Origin: Euptelea pleiosperma
Taxonomy: Eukaryota; Streptophyta; Magnoliopsida; Ranunculales; Eupteleaceae
Reading direction: 5' to 3'
DNA: 64,000 nt
Assembly: GCA_035048495.1 (NCBI GenBank)
Contig: CM068541.1
Span: 3,479,929-3,543,928 of the forward strand
Shown here piece by piece: positions 10,122-20,000 of this stretch. Each line of letters opens with the position of its first letter. The first letter of the stretch is position 1. The notes under the pieces are model-generated. The model was not told where the DNA came from. It searched no databases and worked only from the letters and a program-made list of their open reading frames with translations. The translations under genes and the position numbers were made by a program.

Positions 10122-12128
10122 TCACACCTGACGTTGTCGACATGCTTGGACTTGAAGACTGAAGTCAATTTCCCGCAACACTTGCATTAGTTTTCGTTTA
10201 GCCAACGAACAAGAACTTTCAGTGGTGGCACCCTTTTCAACTAGTGTTAAGGCTATCTGGGACAACTCATTGTATCTGGAAGTCAATGATGGCTTGCAAT
10301 CAACTTCTATTAATTTTCCCTCATCAACTACAACACCAGATGTTGCATCTTTGGTCCACCTATGCAAAAAGTATTGGGATGGCATTTCAAGCAGTTGTCT
10401 AATATGGACAATTTTAAGCGCATGTGAACATAGGATCCCTGTAAACTCGAAAATTTTACAGCTACACTTCACCGTGTTGTCCAAGGAGTCAAATGTAACT
10501 ATGCGACCACCCATATCACGATGGGATGTTACCTCGTATGTGAACAATGTTCCTTCTTCACCAACCAGTTCTTGAAACAAACCAAAACATTCTTTCACCT
10601 GCTCTTGGAACATTCTAAAGATTGTTCTTGTGTATATCTTTGATGCTTGTTCTTCTAAAGCCCATTTTGACACCAAGAATGGTGTTGTTTGCCTAGAATT
10701 GAAGTCTTCAAATGCTTCTTGGTCACGCCTATCTTTTACAGCATCCTCATATCTATGCACAAACTCTTCTAGAGACAAGTTAATTTTGAAATACTTTTTC
10801 AAGTATTTGTTCATACTTTCACTTCTTTGGATAGATATCATACCCGCACAGAAGTGTTCCCGTCCATATACAAGTGCCCATTTTTCTCGCACTTGATATA
10901 ATCTTTCTAGCCATTCGTTCCCTATTAAATTGTACTTCTCGAGCAACATCTTCCAATCTGATTGGAACTCCTCCAATGTATCATTGCCGTATATGCATTT
11001 CTTGAAATCCGTTGCAAAAGAGGTAAACTTGTCAAAAACGTGAGATAAGTGCATTGTTGCATTTTGATAAATATGCCATAGACAAAGACGATTATGCGTA
11101 TTTGGCAATACTTGTCTAACTGCATTCACGATAGCTGGAGCTTGATCGGTGAAGATTGTCTTCGGTTTTTTTCCATTCATTGCTTTCAAAAAGGTATTAA
11201 ATAACCACACAAATGTTTCCGTACTCTCATCGTACAATAAAGCAGAACCAAAGAAGATAGACTGATTATGATGGTTCACCCCAACAAACGACACATATGG
11301 CTTATCGTAACCATTCATCTTATATGTCGTATCAAAGCATAAGACATCACCAAAGAAGCTGTAGTCAATCTTTGACTTGGCATCGCACCAAAAACAACTA
11401 GCCAATTGGTTGTCTTCATCCATATCTACTGAATAAAAGAAGGATGGATTATTTGCTTGCATCTGCATAAAATACCTCATTAAAATCCTTGCATCTCCCT
11501 TCTTTAGGACATCGCAACGCTTTCTTTGCACATAATTAGCACAATCCTTTCGTGTGAAATTGAGGTTTTCAAACCCCCCAGCTTCTACACGCATGCATGA
11601 GAAAATTCTAGTTGATGCTATCCTTGTAGTGTGCATATTGTTTATTAAACCAGCATGAGAATTCATAATCTTACGATGAGACCTCAACATATGCACTTCA
11701 GATTGCTTTGCTAACTCATGGTTATGTTCTTCTTTAAATGCATACACTACATAATTCCCATCCTGGAAATGGAGAAAGAGGCAAGCCTCACAACCACTTC
11801 GTGTATGTGCTTGTGGTTTCTTCGGTTCTCCTCGTGCATGTGCTTCACGGGCACCTTCCTTGGAACAACAAAGTTCCAATCTCATTAGTTTCCTGTCTTT
11901 AGGCGAGTAATATGTTCTTTTTTTCCGTATACTGAATCCCAATGATCTAGCATAAGCATTGTAAAACTCATAAGCTTGATCACCTGATTGGAAGACCATA
12001 CCAAGTACAGGCGCCCCAATTTGAAGTCCCAATGCAACTGGGCTATCCCCTCCCATTTGTTTTTGGTCTTCAAGGTCACCTTCTAAATCTATCTGCTCCC
12101 GCGATGATTCCGCAGTTGAAGACCCCAT
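10122..12128 (-). CDS. FAR1-related sequence (FRS) protein, FHY3/FAR1 family
   Basis: A single uninterrupted 668-codon reading frame. Residues about 52-140 form the FAR1 DNA-binding domain: YEFYNAYARSLGFSIR, then the zinc ligands CC(87-88), C(113), C(116) and HNH(135-137). Residues about 260-360 are the MULE transposase core, with FDTTY (D266), FTDQ (D328), CLWH (349-352) and SESMN (E437). A SWIM zinc finger follows: C555, C557, C567, H569. FHY3/FAR1 proteins are transcription factors domesticated from Mutator transposases; FHY3 and FAR1 act in phytochrome A signalling, while most FRS members have unknown targets. The acidic transposase residues are still present, as in many family members. 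A 5'UTR intron is likely at 12191-13006. A real transposon cannot be fully excluded, but no terminal inverted repeats enclose the frame. Confidence 0.9.
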   Translation of the reverse strand: MGSSTAESSREQIDLEGDLEDQKQMGGDSPVALGLQIGAPVLGMVFQSGDQAYEFYNAYARSLGFSIRKKRTYYSPKDRKLMRLELCCSKEGAREAHARGEPKKPQAHTRSGCEACLFLHFQDGNYVVYAFKEEHNHELAKQSEVHMLRSHRKIMNSHAGLINNMHTTRIASTRIFSCMRVEAGGFENLNFTRKDCANYVQRKRCDVLKKGDARILMRYFMQMQANNPSFFYSVDMDEDNQLASCFWCDAKSKIDYSFFGDVLCFDTTYKMNGYDKPYVSFVGVNHHNQSIFFGSALLYDESTETFVWLFNTFLKAMNGKKPKTIFTDQAPAIVNAVRQVLPNTHNRLCLWHIYQNATMHLSHVFDKFTSFATDFKKCIYGNDTLEEFQSDWKMLLEKYNLIGNEWLERLYQVREKWALVYGREHFCAGMISIQRSESMNKYLKKYFKINLSLEEFVHRYEDAVKDRRDQEAFEDFNSRQTTPFLVSKWALEEQASKIYTRTIFRMFQEQVKECFGLFQELVGEEGTLFTYEVTSHRDMGGRIVTFDSLDNTVKCSCKIFEFTGILCSHALKIVHIRQLLEMPSQYFLHRWTKDATSGVVVDEGKLIEVDCKPSLTSRYNELSQIALTLVEKGATTESSCSLAKRKLMQVLREIDFSLQVQACRQRQV

Positions 12129-12190
12129 CTCTCAAGCAATCGATATCTTTGTTCAGTGTGTTGGCCGTTGGCTGTTGTTGAATCGTCCAA

Positions 12191-13006
12191 CTGCATGTTG
12201 ACAAGATTAATTAGAGTGCTCACAAGATTAATTGCAAGTGATCAAATAATTTTATGAATTTTTCTGAAATAAGATAAGTTCTGACCACTCAACCCTAACT
12301 AAAGTAGTCATTTCATCCTTCCCGCGTAACCGACAGAAAATGAAAACTACAAATTACAGCGCAAAACGGGCACACCAGTCCAGACCAGTCTGTAACAGTT
12401 AAATACTTAAAGAAGGGAAAATGACTGGTCTACCCTTCTGCCCCTCTAGTCCGGAGAGGGGAAAGGCAAAAACATCAAAATCGTCCACGAATCGTACGAA
12501 ACTCGTTTTACAAGCATTAATCGGCCAAGAACGAAAGATATTCAAAAGAATCCCCTTAAAAAACCCTGAAAACGAAGCTGGATGATCGAAAACAGAAACC
12601 CTACAACTAGCGAAACGTCTAAATCTCGTTGTCAATTGTTTTGAATGATGTATGAACAAAATCAAAAAAAGGAAATTAGAACAGCCTTGGAAAACCCAAG
12701 AAAAGCGACTTCAAATTCTTCAAGAGCTGGGAAAGAAAACAGAGAAATGGAGATCGAAACCCTATAAAAAGAACAAGGATCGAAATCCCAACCGATTAAA
12801 AATCAAATTCATAAAAATCTGAAAAATAAGAAGAAAAAAAATCAAAGTTTCCCTCTCACAACATTAGAAAAACCGAAAAAAAAAAAATAAAAAATAAATA
12901 AAAAAAAAAGATCGAAATCACCCGTAAATGCACCGAATTCGACCACCAATCAAAGAACAGTAAAATAAATAAATAAATAAAAAAACTAAAGAACTGATAG
13001 TCTCAC
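12191..13006 (-). other. Probable 5'UTR intron of the FRS gene
   Basis: On the minus strand a good donor (CTGAAG|GTGAGAC at 13007/13006) and a good acceptor (ACATGCAG|TTGG at 12191/12190) lie upstream of the ATG at 12128. No coding sequence lies between them. FHY3/FAR1-family genes often have 5'UTR introns. This is inferred from splice motifs only. Confidence 0.5.
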
Positions 13007-13168
13007 CTTCAGAAATCTCCAATGGAAGGTAACTCTCTTTTCTTGAAACCCGATAAGAAGATCGATTTGTGTCTCGAGGAGATGAGAGAGATTGATATTT
13101 ACAGAGAAGTTGAGATTGAATGAAGGTTGTCTCCGTTTCGTAAAAACTAGCGTGCCTTTGCTGCAACC

Positions 13169-13447
13169 GAGTAAAACTTCTGTCACAGCGTTCTGACATA
13201 TTCTTCTGTAACAATGCAAAAACAAGTCACGTGGCATACTTGGATTGCAAATTACACAATCACAAGCCAATGAGTTATCGGCACGTACAAAGTGCTTTTT
13301 TGCCCACTTGTGGTTTGGTTTGAGGTGTACGTGGCGAGAACTCATTGGCTTGTGATTGCGTGATTTGCAATCCGTGACAGAAGTTTTACAGTATTTTGGA
13401 TTGTGACAGAAGCATCTGTCAGAAACGCTGTGGCAGAAGTTTTACTC
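13169..13447. mobile_element. GAGTAAAAC-ended foldback MITE upstream of FRS
   Basis: The ends read GAGTAAAACTTCTGTCACAG and, inverted, CTGTGGCAGAAGTTTTACTC. Inner arms carry ATCACAAGCCAATGAGTT and the inverted AACTCATTGGCTTGTGAT. The flanks GCAAC on each side agree only partly as a target duplication (about 6 of 10), so it is old or rearranged. It lies within 200 bp of the inferred FRS 5'UTR donor and so probably covers that gene's promoter or first exon. Confidence 0.65.
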
Positions 13448-13579
13448 TTACGCAACGGCATTGAACGTGGAGCTTGACCCAAACAAAAAAGTAATTTAGG
13501 AAAGGGCGCGAAATTTTCAATGTGGCGGGAAACCAAAAGAAAAGAGAGTAGAGGTAGAGGGCGGTATGGAAAGAAATTT

Positions 13580-13945
13580 GGGTCGGGATCGCGGGACAAC
13601 CATTTTTGCGGACCCACGTAGAAGATGAATCAATGGCTAATTTTTAGTGAGGATTATCACCCCAACAAAAAATCATCAATGGCTGATTTTTGGACCATAT
13701 AGATTACCCAACAAAAAATCAGCCCATTCTGAAATTTCTAACCCCATCAAATGTGGTTTTCAAGTTACACTGTAAAAATTGACGATTCATAATTCTTCAA
13801 CTTCTAAACTAGTTTACGAATATCGGACTGATTTAAATTTTTGTTAGGATGATCTCCTCACCATAGAGATCATTCTCACCAAAAATCAGCCATTGATTCA
13901 TCATCTATGTGGGTCCACCAAATGGTTGTCCCCCGACCCCGACCC
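13580..13945. mobile_element. Mutator-like foldback MITE, GGGTCGGG termini, 9-bp TSD
   Basis: A 366-bp foldback with arms starting GGGTCGGG and containing GGACAACCATTT, GGACCCAC and GATGAATCAATGGCT, inverted at the right end. It is flanked by perfect 9-bp duplications AAGAAATTT at 13571-13579 and 13946-13954. Non-coding. Confidence 0.8.
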
Positions 13946-14007
13946 AAGAAATTTACATCTATTTCCCGAGTTAGGTTTCTTTTCTGGAACAGGTTCCGGT
14001 TAGAATC

Positions 14008-14412
14008 GAGAAAACCTTCGCTCATACTTGTGCGTGAGCAAAGCCGATCACACATCACAATATGAGCCACGGGGCACACTCTTAGAGGACGATGACCGTA
14101 TGGATGTTTGGCTAGTCCCTCGGTGGACTGGTAAACCAAAAATTAACTTGATTAGTGAATTCTAAGCGTTGGATTGGAATCATTTGCATGGGTTTCTTTT
14201 AATGGTGGAATTTAGAGCGTTATTGACCATTTTTGGGGGTACTAGATCCAAAAGTTTGACATAATTAATCAGGACGATTTTTGGTTTTCAGGTTCAAGGA
14301 GGGACTGGCCAAACATCCATACGGTCATCGTACTCTAATAGTGTTCCACGTGGCTCATATTGTGGTGTGTGATCGGCTTTGCTCACACACAGGTGTGAGT
14401 GAAAGTTTACTC
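14008..14412. mobile_element. Mutator-like foldback MITE, 9-bp TSD
   Basis: A 405-bp element. The termini GAGAAAACCTTCGCTCA and the inverted TGAGTGAAAGTTTACTC flank arms with GTGAGCAAAGCCGATCACAC and CACAATATGAGCCAC. Perfect 9-bp duplications GTTAGAATC lie at 13999-14007 and 14413-14421. The inner blocks (CATACGGTCA, CCAAACATCC, GATTTTTGGTTT) are the same as in the element at 1946. Confidence 0.8.
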
Positions 14413-14496
14413 GTTAGAATCCTCATGGAGCTCACGTCGCTGTAGTGTCACACTCTCACTGTGTCGGCGAAGTTTTACTGGCAGTGCTCTTACGCG

Positions 14497-14789
14497 GAGG
14501 AACGCCTACGCTATGAGCCACGTGGCATACTTTTAGAGGATGACGACAGCATGGATGTACTTTTATGGGCCTACAAACAAAAAATCAGCCTGATTAGTGA
14601 TCTAAATCCTTTGGAACCTTGTAAATAATGGCCAATAATGCTCAAATTCACACCCAATAAAATCAACCCATGAAAACGACACAAATCCAACGCTTAGAAA
14701 TCCCTTATCAAGCTGATTTTTGGTTTAAAAGTGCACCACGTGGCTCATATTATGGGCGGTCATCTAGAGTGGTCATGCAAGTTTTACTC
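14497..14789. mobile_element. Mutator-like foldback MITE, about 10-bp TSD
   Basis: A 293-bp element from GAGGAACGCC to AAGTTTTACTC, with the ATGAGCCACGTGG arm and its inverse CCACGTGGCTCAT. Flanks CTCTTACGCG and CTCTAACGCG match at 9 of 10 positions. Confidence 0.7.
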
Positions 14790-14859
14790 CTCTAACGCGG
14801 TGGGATGATGTACCCATTCAGAAACTCCAGCTCACCAGCAGTCTGTAGAAAGCAACCAT

Positions 14860-15640
14860 GGCAAGTAAAACTTTGATGACAGCACGCAATATGAGGTACG
14901 TACCACTTAGAGGAGAAATAATTCGCTGGTCTTCCTTCAAACTTTGGAGTAAAACTTGTGTACGTGCCGAGAACTCATTGGCTTGTGATTGTGTGATTTA
15001 CAATTTGTTGTGATACAAGTTTTACTCCAAACTTTGAAGGTCGCACTGCCAAAATGTCAGACATGTACTTCAAGGCCAAAAGTAAACCAACGTTAACCCC
15101 TTGGTTAGTTGGTTAAGGGTGGTTAACAAAGAGTACGTGTCAAACATTTGGTGGGGGGGGACCTTCAAAGTTTGAAGGATCTGATTCGTGATTTCTAACC
15201 GGGATTGAAGTTATTTTTATGGGTTGATTTTAACGGTAGGAATTCGAGTATTATTGAGAGGAATTTGGGTGCAAAAATCCAAAGGTTGTAAATCACTAAT
15301 CAGGCTGATTTTTGGTTTGTAGGTCCATCGAGAGACTGGACAAACATCCATACGATCAGTGCCCTCTGATCGTATGCCACGTGGCTCTTATTAGGTGCTG
15401 TGACTGGCTTCCATCACAACATCTTGTGACACAAGTTTTACTCGTAAAACTTTAATTTGATGACATGCCTCGATGACAGGACGCAATATGAGCCATGTGC
15501 CACACTCTTAGAGTGCTCTGACCGCATGGATGTTTTTCCAATCCCAAAGTTGACCTAGGGATTGGCCAAACATCCATACAGATAGAGTCCTCTAAGAATG
15601 TGACAGCAAGGTTAAAAAACCGCCTTATAATGAAAATAAC
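14860..15640. repeat. Composite cluster of nested and truncated MITEs
   Basis: Several partial arms (CGCAATATGAGG, CCATACGATCAGTG, CACGTGGCTCTTATT, AAGTTTTACTCGTAAAAC) lie in mixed orientation. The 81-bp element at 14947 is nested inside a CAAACTTTG-containing host repeat. The outer borders of the other copies could not be resolved by eye. Confidence 0.55.
14947..15027. mobile_element. Minimal 81-bp GAGTAAAAC MITE with 9-bp TSD
   Basis: It begins GAGTAAAACTTG and ends CAAGTTTTACTC, with only one copy of the inner arm (CGAGAACTCATTGGCTTGTG). It is flanked by perfect CAAACTTTG duplications at 14938-14946 and 15028-15036. It looks like an internal-deletion derivative of the copies at 15806 and 16042 that still transposed. 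Confidence 0.8.
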
Positions 15641-15805
15641 GACCGTAATAACAGATTCAGACCTACCCCGTTACGTTATGTACCGTTAAAACCCCACGGT
15701 ATCGGCCGAGTCTTTGAACCATGTGTGTTTGGACTTTTGGATGTTTTCTGTGATTTGTGTCTTGTGACCCGAGTACCATGATAACATCTGCGATATGGAC
15801 CAAGG

Positions 15806-15983
15806 GAGTAAAACTTCAGTCACAACAAAGTTGCAAATCACACAATCACAGCCAATGAGTTCTCGGCACGTACACCTCCAAGCGAAAGCACAATGGTGCG
15901 TTGCATAGCACTTGTGTACGTGCTGAGAACTCATTGGCTTGTGATTGTGTGATTTACAATTTGTTGTGACAGAAGTTTTACTC
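15806..15983. mobile_element. GAGTAAAAC foldback MITE with 10-bp TSD
   Basis: A 178-bp near-palindrome. Arms contain GAGTAAAACTTC, AATCACACAATCACA and CCAATGAGTTCTCGGCACGT, inverted on the right side. Perfect 10-bp flanking repeats TGGACCAAGG lie at 15796-15805 and 15984-15993. Non-coding. Confidence 0.85.
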
Positions 15984-16041
15984 TGGACCAAGGGACGAAA
16001 ATAATCTCCAAGAAAAGTCAACGGATGCGATTGTTTCTAAC

Positions 16042-16191
16042 GAGTAAAACTTCTGTCACAATTGGATTGCAAATCACAGCCAATGAGTTCTCGGCACGTA
16101 CACCTCAAAGCAAAAGCACTTGTGTACGTGCCGAGAACTAACTGGCTTGTGATTGTGTGATTTACAATTTCTTGTGACAGAAGTTTTACTC
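16042..16191. mobile_element. GAGTAAAAC foldback MITE with 9-bp TSD
   Basis: A 150-bp near-palindrome of the same family as 15806-15983, with perfect 9-bp duplications GTTTCTAAC at 16033-16041 and 16192-16200. The two copies are only 58 bp apart, so this spot was hit twice. Confidence 0.85.
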
Positions 16192-16284
16192 GTTTCTAAC
16201 TTTCTACAGAGAATATTGCACGTTAATTCATCCTTACGTTACGTCTCTATTTTCGCTCACCAATGTCTTTGATCACGATCACGT

Positions 16285-16845
16285 CCTTATCAGCCACGTC
16301 GCATATTTTTAGAGACTCTGACTGAATGGATGTTTGGCCCATCCTTAGGTTGCCTACGGACCAAAAATCGGCCTGATACGTGAGTTATAACTTGTAACCG
16401 CTTGATTTTTGTCTTTTTATTGGGTTGATTTTAAACCGTGGGATTCGATATTTGAGGACTCAGATCAACAGGTAGAAATCACCAATCAGGCTAATGTTCA
16501 GTACCGTTCCATTAGGAAATATACCTAACATCCATAAGGTCGATAGGGCCTAAAGATTGTTTCAAATGCCATTTTAATATCAAGATTTATGACCGTTGGA
16601 TTTGAGCATTTTTTTGGATGCTCAAATAACTGTTATAAATTATAAATCAAGCTGAGTTTTGGTATGTAGGCCCATCAAGAGGTAGAAAAAACATCTAAAG
16701 GTCAGTAGGGCTTAAAGGTTCTCCACGTGGCATTTTGATAGGAAAAGACTTCAAATTTTGAGGTCTTATTTGTCAGCAAATATTTCTTTCCCTACCTAGG
16801 GATAGAGCAAACATCCATACGGTCAATGGTCTCTAAGAGTGCGCC
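16285..16845. repeat. Degenerate MITE remnants before the folate transporter
   Basis: Two diverged copies of the CAGCCACGT / ATGGATGTTTGG / AAAAATC.GCCTGAT arm set and their inverted partners, including CATCCATACGGTCAATGG near 16815. They run up to about 220 bp before the folate transporter start codon. Confidence 0.5.
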
Positions 16846-17068
16846 ATGGACGTTCGTGATCGTGACCGAACCGACTGAAGACAACTTCCAAGAGAGAGAG
16901 AGGAAGTCATGTAAGAAGAATCAGCATGAACGCCCTTCAAAGACGGAGAACGTTTCCTTTACTGTTTTCTCTCTTCTCGTCTCAGGAGGGATAGAAGAGA
17001 AAAGAAAAGAAAAAGGAAAAAAAAAAATCTTTGATGCTCGCGCAGGAACTCGTGCGTTGCAGCCAAAA

Positions 17069-20000
17069 ATGATGAAATGGCTGAAAAAGTTGCAGGTTGC
17101 ATTTGGGACTTCGTTCCTATGGCTTGTCTCTTTGATTTACTTCACCCAGGTTCGAATTTCATCCCTTTAATCAGGAATTCAGGATCTCTATGTGCTAGAT
17201 GTTGTTTTTTTTTTTTTTCCTTTTCAATATTCTTACTTGAGCTCATCCTAATAGGGAGTTTAAATGGTTTTTTGAGAAATTTATTAGTTGGAGTTGTTGG
17301 GTTTTGATTATTTATGTTTTGGGTTGTTGGGTTCTGAGGATTTCATGTTTTGTATTATTGGGTTTCGAGGATTTGTTGTTCTAGCGATTTTGGGGTGATG
17401 GGCTGTGAGGATTTGGTAATTTGAATTTGGGTTTTTGAGGATTTTGAGTTTTTTTTTGGCTTTAAGGATATTGTTTGGGTTTGGATTCATCTTACCTTCT
17501 TGTGTTGTTCTGGACTGGGTAGCTTACTTCTTTGACGGATTGTGCTTAATTTATAATTAGACGAAGTGAAGTGCCTAGACATTATCTTGCTGAATTAATT
17601 GGGTTCGATGAATAGAAAGAAGAAAAAAAAAAGTGAAACCATCAGAGTATTCCTGTTGTTAGACAATGTTTTAGGAGTGTGATGAGTTGGGGGAATCGGG
17701 AGCTTATGTCGGGCGGCAGCGCATTGCCTTACCCAGGAAGTTTTGGCTGTCTTTGGAGGAGACATGTTGGACATATAAACCATTTGACAGTTTAGCTGAT
17801 TGAGAAGAGCAGAATTCATTGAGTTTGTTTGTTACCCTCATATATATGTTAAGGGTCTTACTTGGATTAGTTGCGTCGACACAAGGTTGAAGGTCTATTT
17901 TGTTTCACATTCCAACATAATCATTTCTTATATTGGAAGGGTGAATGGGGCTAATATTTCTATGTAACACATCCATCTCTAAGATTCCAACACTTATTCA
18001 CGAGGAAAATCAACTTCCTTGGCAAGGAGTCAATTAAGATCTATCTAATGGATTGGGGATATGTTCAGATTCCACAGCCGTAACGTCAATTAACCCCTGA
18101 CCTTATGACCACAGCCGTAAGGTCATGGGTTTGGTCCCATCTTACCTACTGTAGTTAGAGAATCTCTAGGAAAGACAATCTTTTGGCCAAGAATCTTTAT
18201 ATTGTGTAGCAATTGAAGGATCTCAGACCATGTACCATTGTAGAGCTTTGTAGCTTCCTTTTGCAGTGAATTTTTTTATTTGTTCTCAATATTGTTATTC
18301 CACAACTTTTTGATATGTTTGATGCATAAAGTCATCAAGTGTCCTTAATGAATACTTTTTACGGTGGATGTAATACCATGCAAACACCGTGTCATCAAAA
18401 GAAACTCCATCTTTTAAACCTAAATATAGTTGCAAATAGTAATTCTAGCTATTAACCATTCAGATTGCTTATCCTCAATAAAAGCTTTCACTTATTAAAA
18501 AAAAACATTCAGATCGACCATCATAGAATACTGGTTATATAGAATTACAGATTAAAACCCAAGCATCATAATATTAGGGATAGATATTTCCACTACAAAG
18601 TTTAATAATTGTATTCTAATGGTTAATTATTTTCTTTGGAATTGAATTTTGGAGTAGTTCTCTTTTGCACAGTCTTTTAAATGGTTTTTATCATGATGTT
18701 CATCTGTTGGTTCCATTTTGAATTTTTATCTTACTCAGATTCCAGCTAATTATCTTCACTTTCTCAATCCAAATGGTTATGTGTGAATGTAGGGTTTCAG
18801 ATCCTTTGTATGGACAGCAGTTTCTTACCAGCTGAAAGACAAGCTCAAGTTGTCACCCTCAGCCTCCCAACTGCTGTTTTCAATAGCATTTTTCCCGTGG
18901 AGTATAAAACCATTTTATGGGTAATGATCTATTCTGCATTCACAAATCCCTTAGTTTAAGTCTTCTATTCAAATCTATGCTATGCAACTTTGAAATTCAC
19001 ATGCTCATCACTGTCTGACAGAAACTTCAGGAGCCCTGATACACCAGCATGATCATACAACTATACAGGTCTATTCAACTTAAATAAAACTAAATTTTAT
19101 TCAAAATATGGTGGTACCTGTAACTAAGAAAATACATAATTAAGAAATTGTGAATATTGAATTATTTGCAAAAGAACTAAATAGGTTATGTGATGGGTAT
19201 TAGCAGTTTGTATCTTTTTTTCCTACAAAGTTTACATAGTTCTATTTATTTTCATATTTTTTGGAATTTAAAACTTGTATCCTTATCTTAAGAGCTATGC
19301 CCTCATGTGCCTGTGTCCCACCTTAAAAAGGGCATTCCTAATGACACTCCTAAGGTTCTCTTAATGGCTGCTCTCAAAAGGTAACTAGAAGCCTTCCATC
19401 TTTACCCATTCAGAATGAGCAAGGCAATTTTGTTAACTTTCTTCTGTCGTATATTTAATTAATACTTAAAATATACGCACATGTTGGAATATGTATGTGT
19501 GTGAATTAGTATCTATTATACACGCACATATATGTATATGCTTAGTAATACATTAATAATAGCTGAAAATGAGAAAATTAATAAATGAAGGTATTACCAC
19601 CCTAATGAAGCATGTCTGTGTGTGGCATCCAACACAGCAATCTATATAATATCGGAGCATCCTTGTACATAACTCTCATTATTTTCCCTGTGGAAACCTG
19701 TGTTATCTTCTATGCAGCATCTTGTCCGACTGTATCCCTACTTGAGGGAGGAAAAGGATCCCATACTCAGTCATTGCAACTGTGCTCTCTCTTCCCATGG
19801 CACATTGTTAAATAGCTCTCATTATCTTCCATGTGGAAACCTGAGTGTTGTTTCTATGCAGAATATTGTCCGACTGCATCCCTATTAGAGGAAGGAAAAG
19901 GATCCCGTACTTGGTCATTGCAACTGTTCTCTCTCTCTTCCCGTGGCTCATTCTAGGCTTAAATTCATCGCTAAGGAGTGCACATGGGCCCCTCGTGATT

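Noticed and set aside
16826..17068. True N-terminal extension of the folate transporter
   Set aside because: The added residues are low complexity, begin in a MITE remnant and precede the conserved MMKWLKK start; kept only as a finding.
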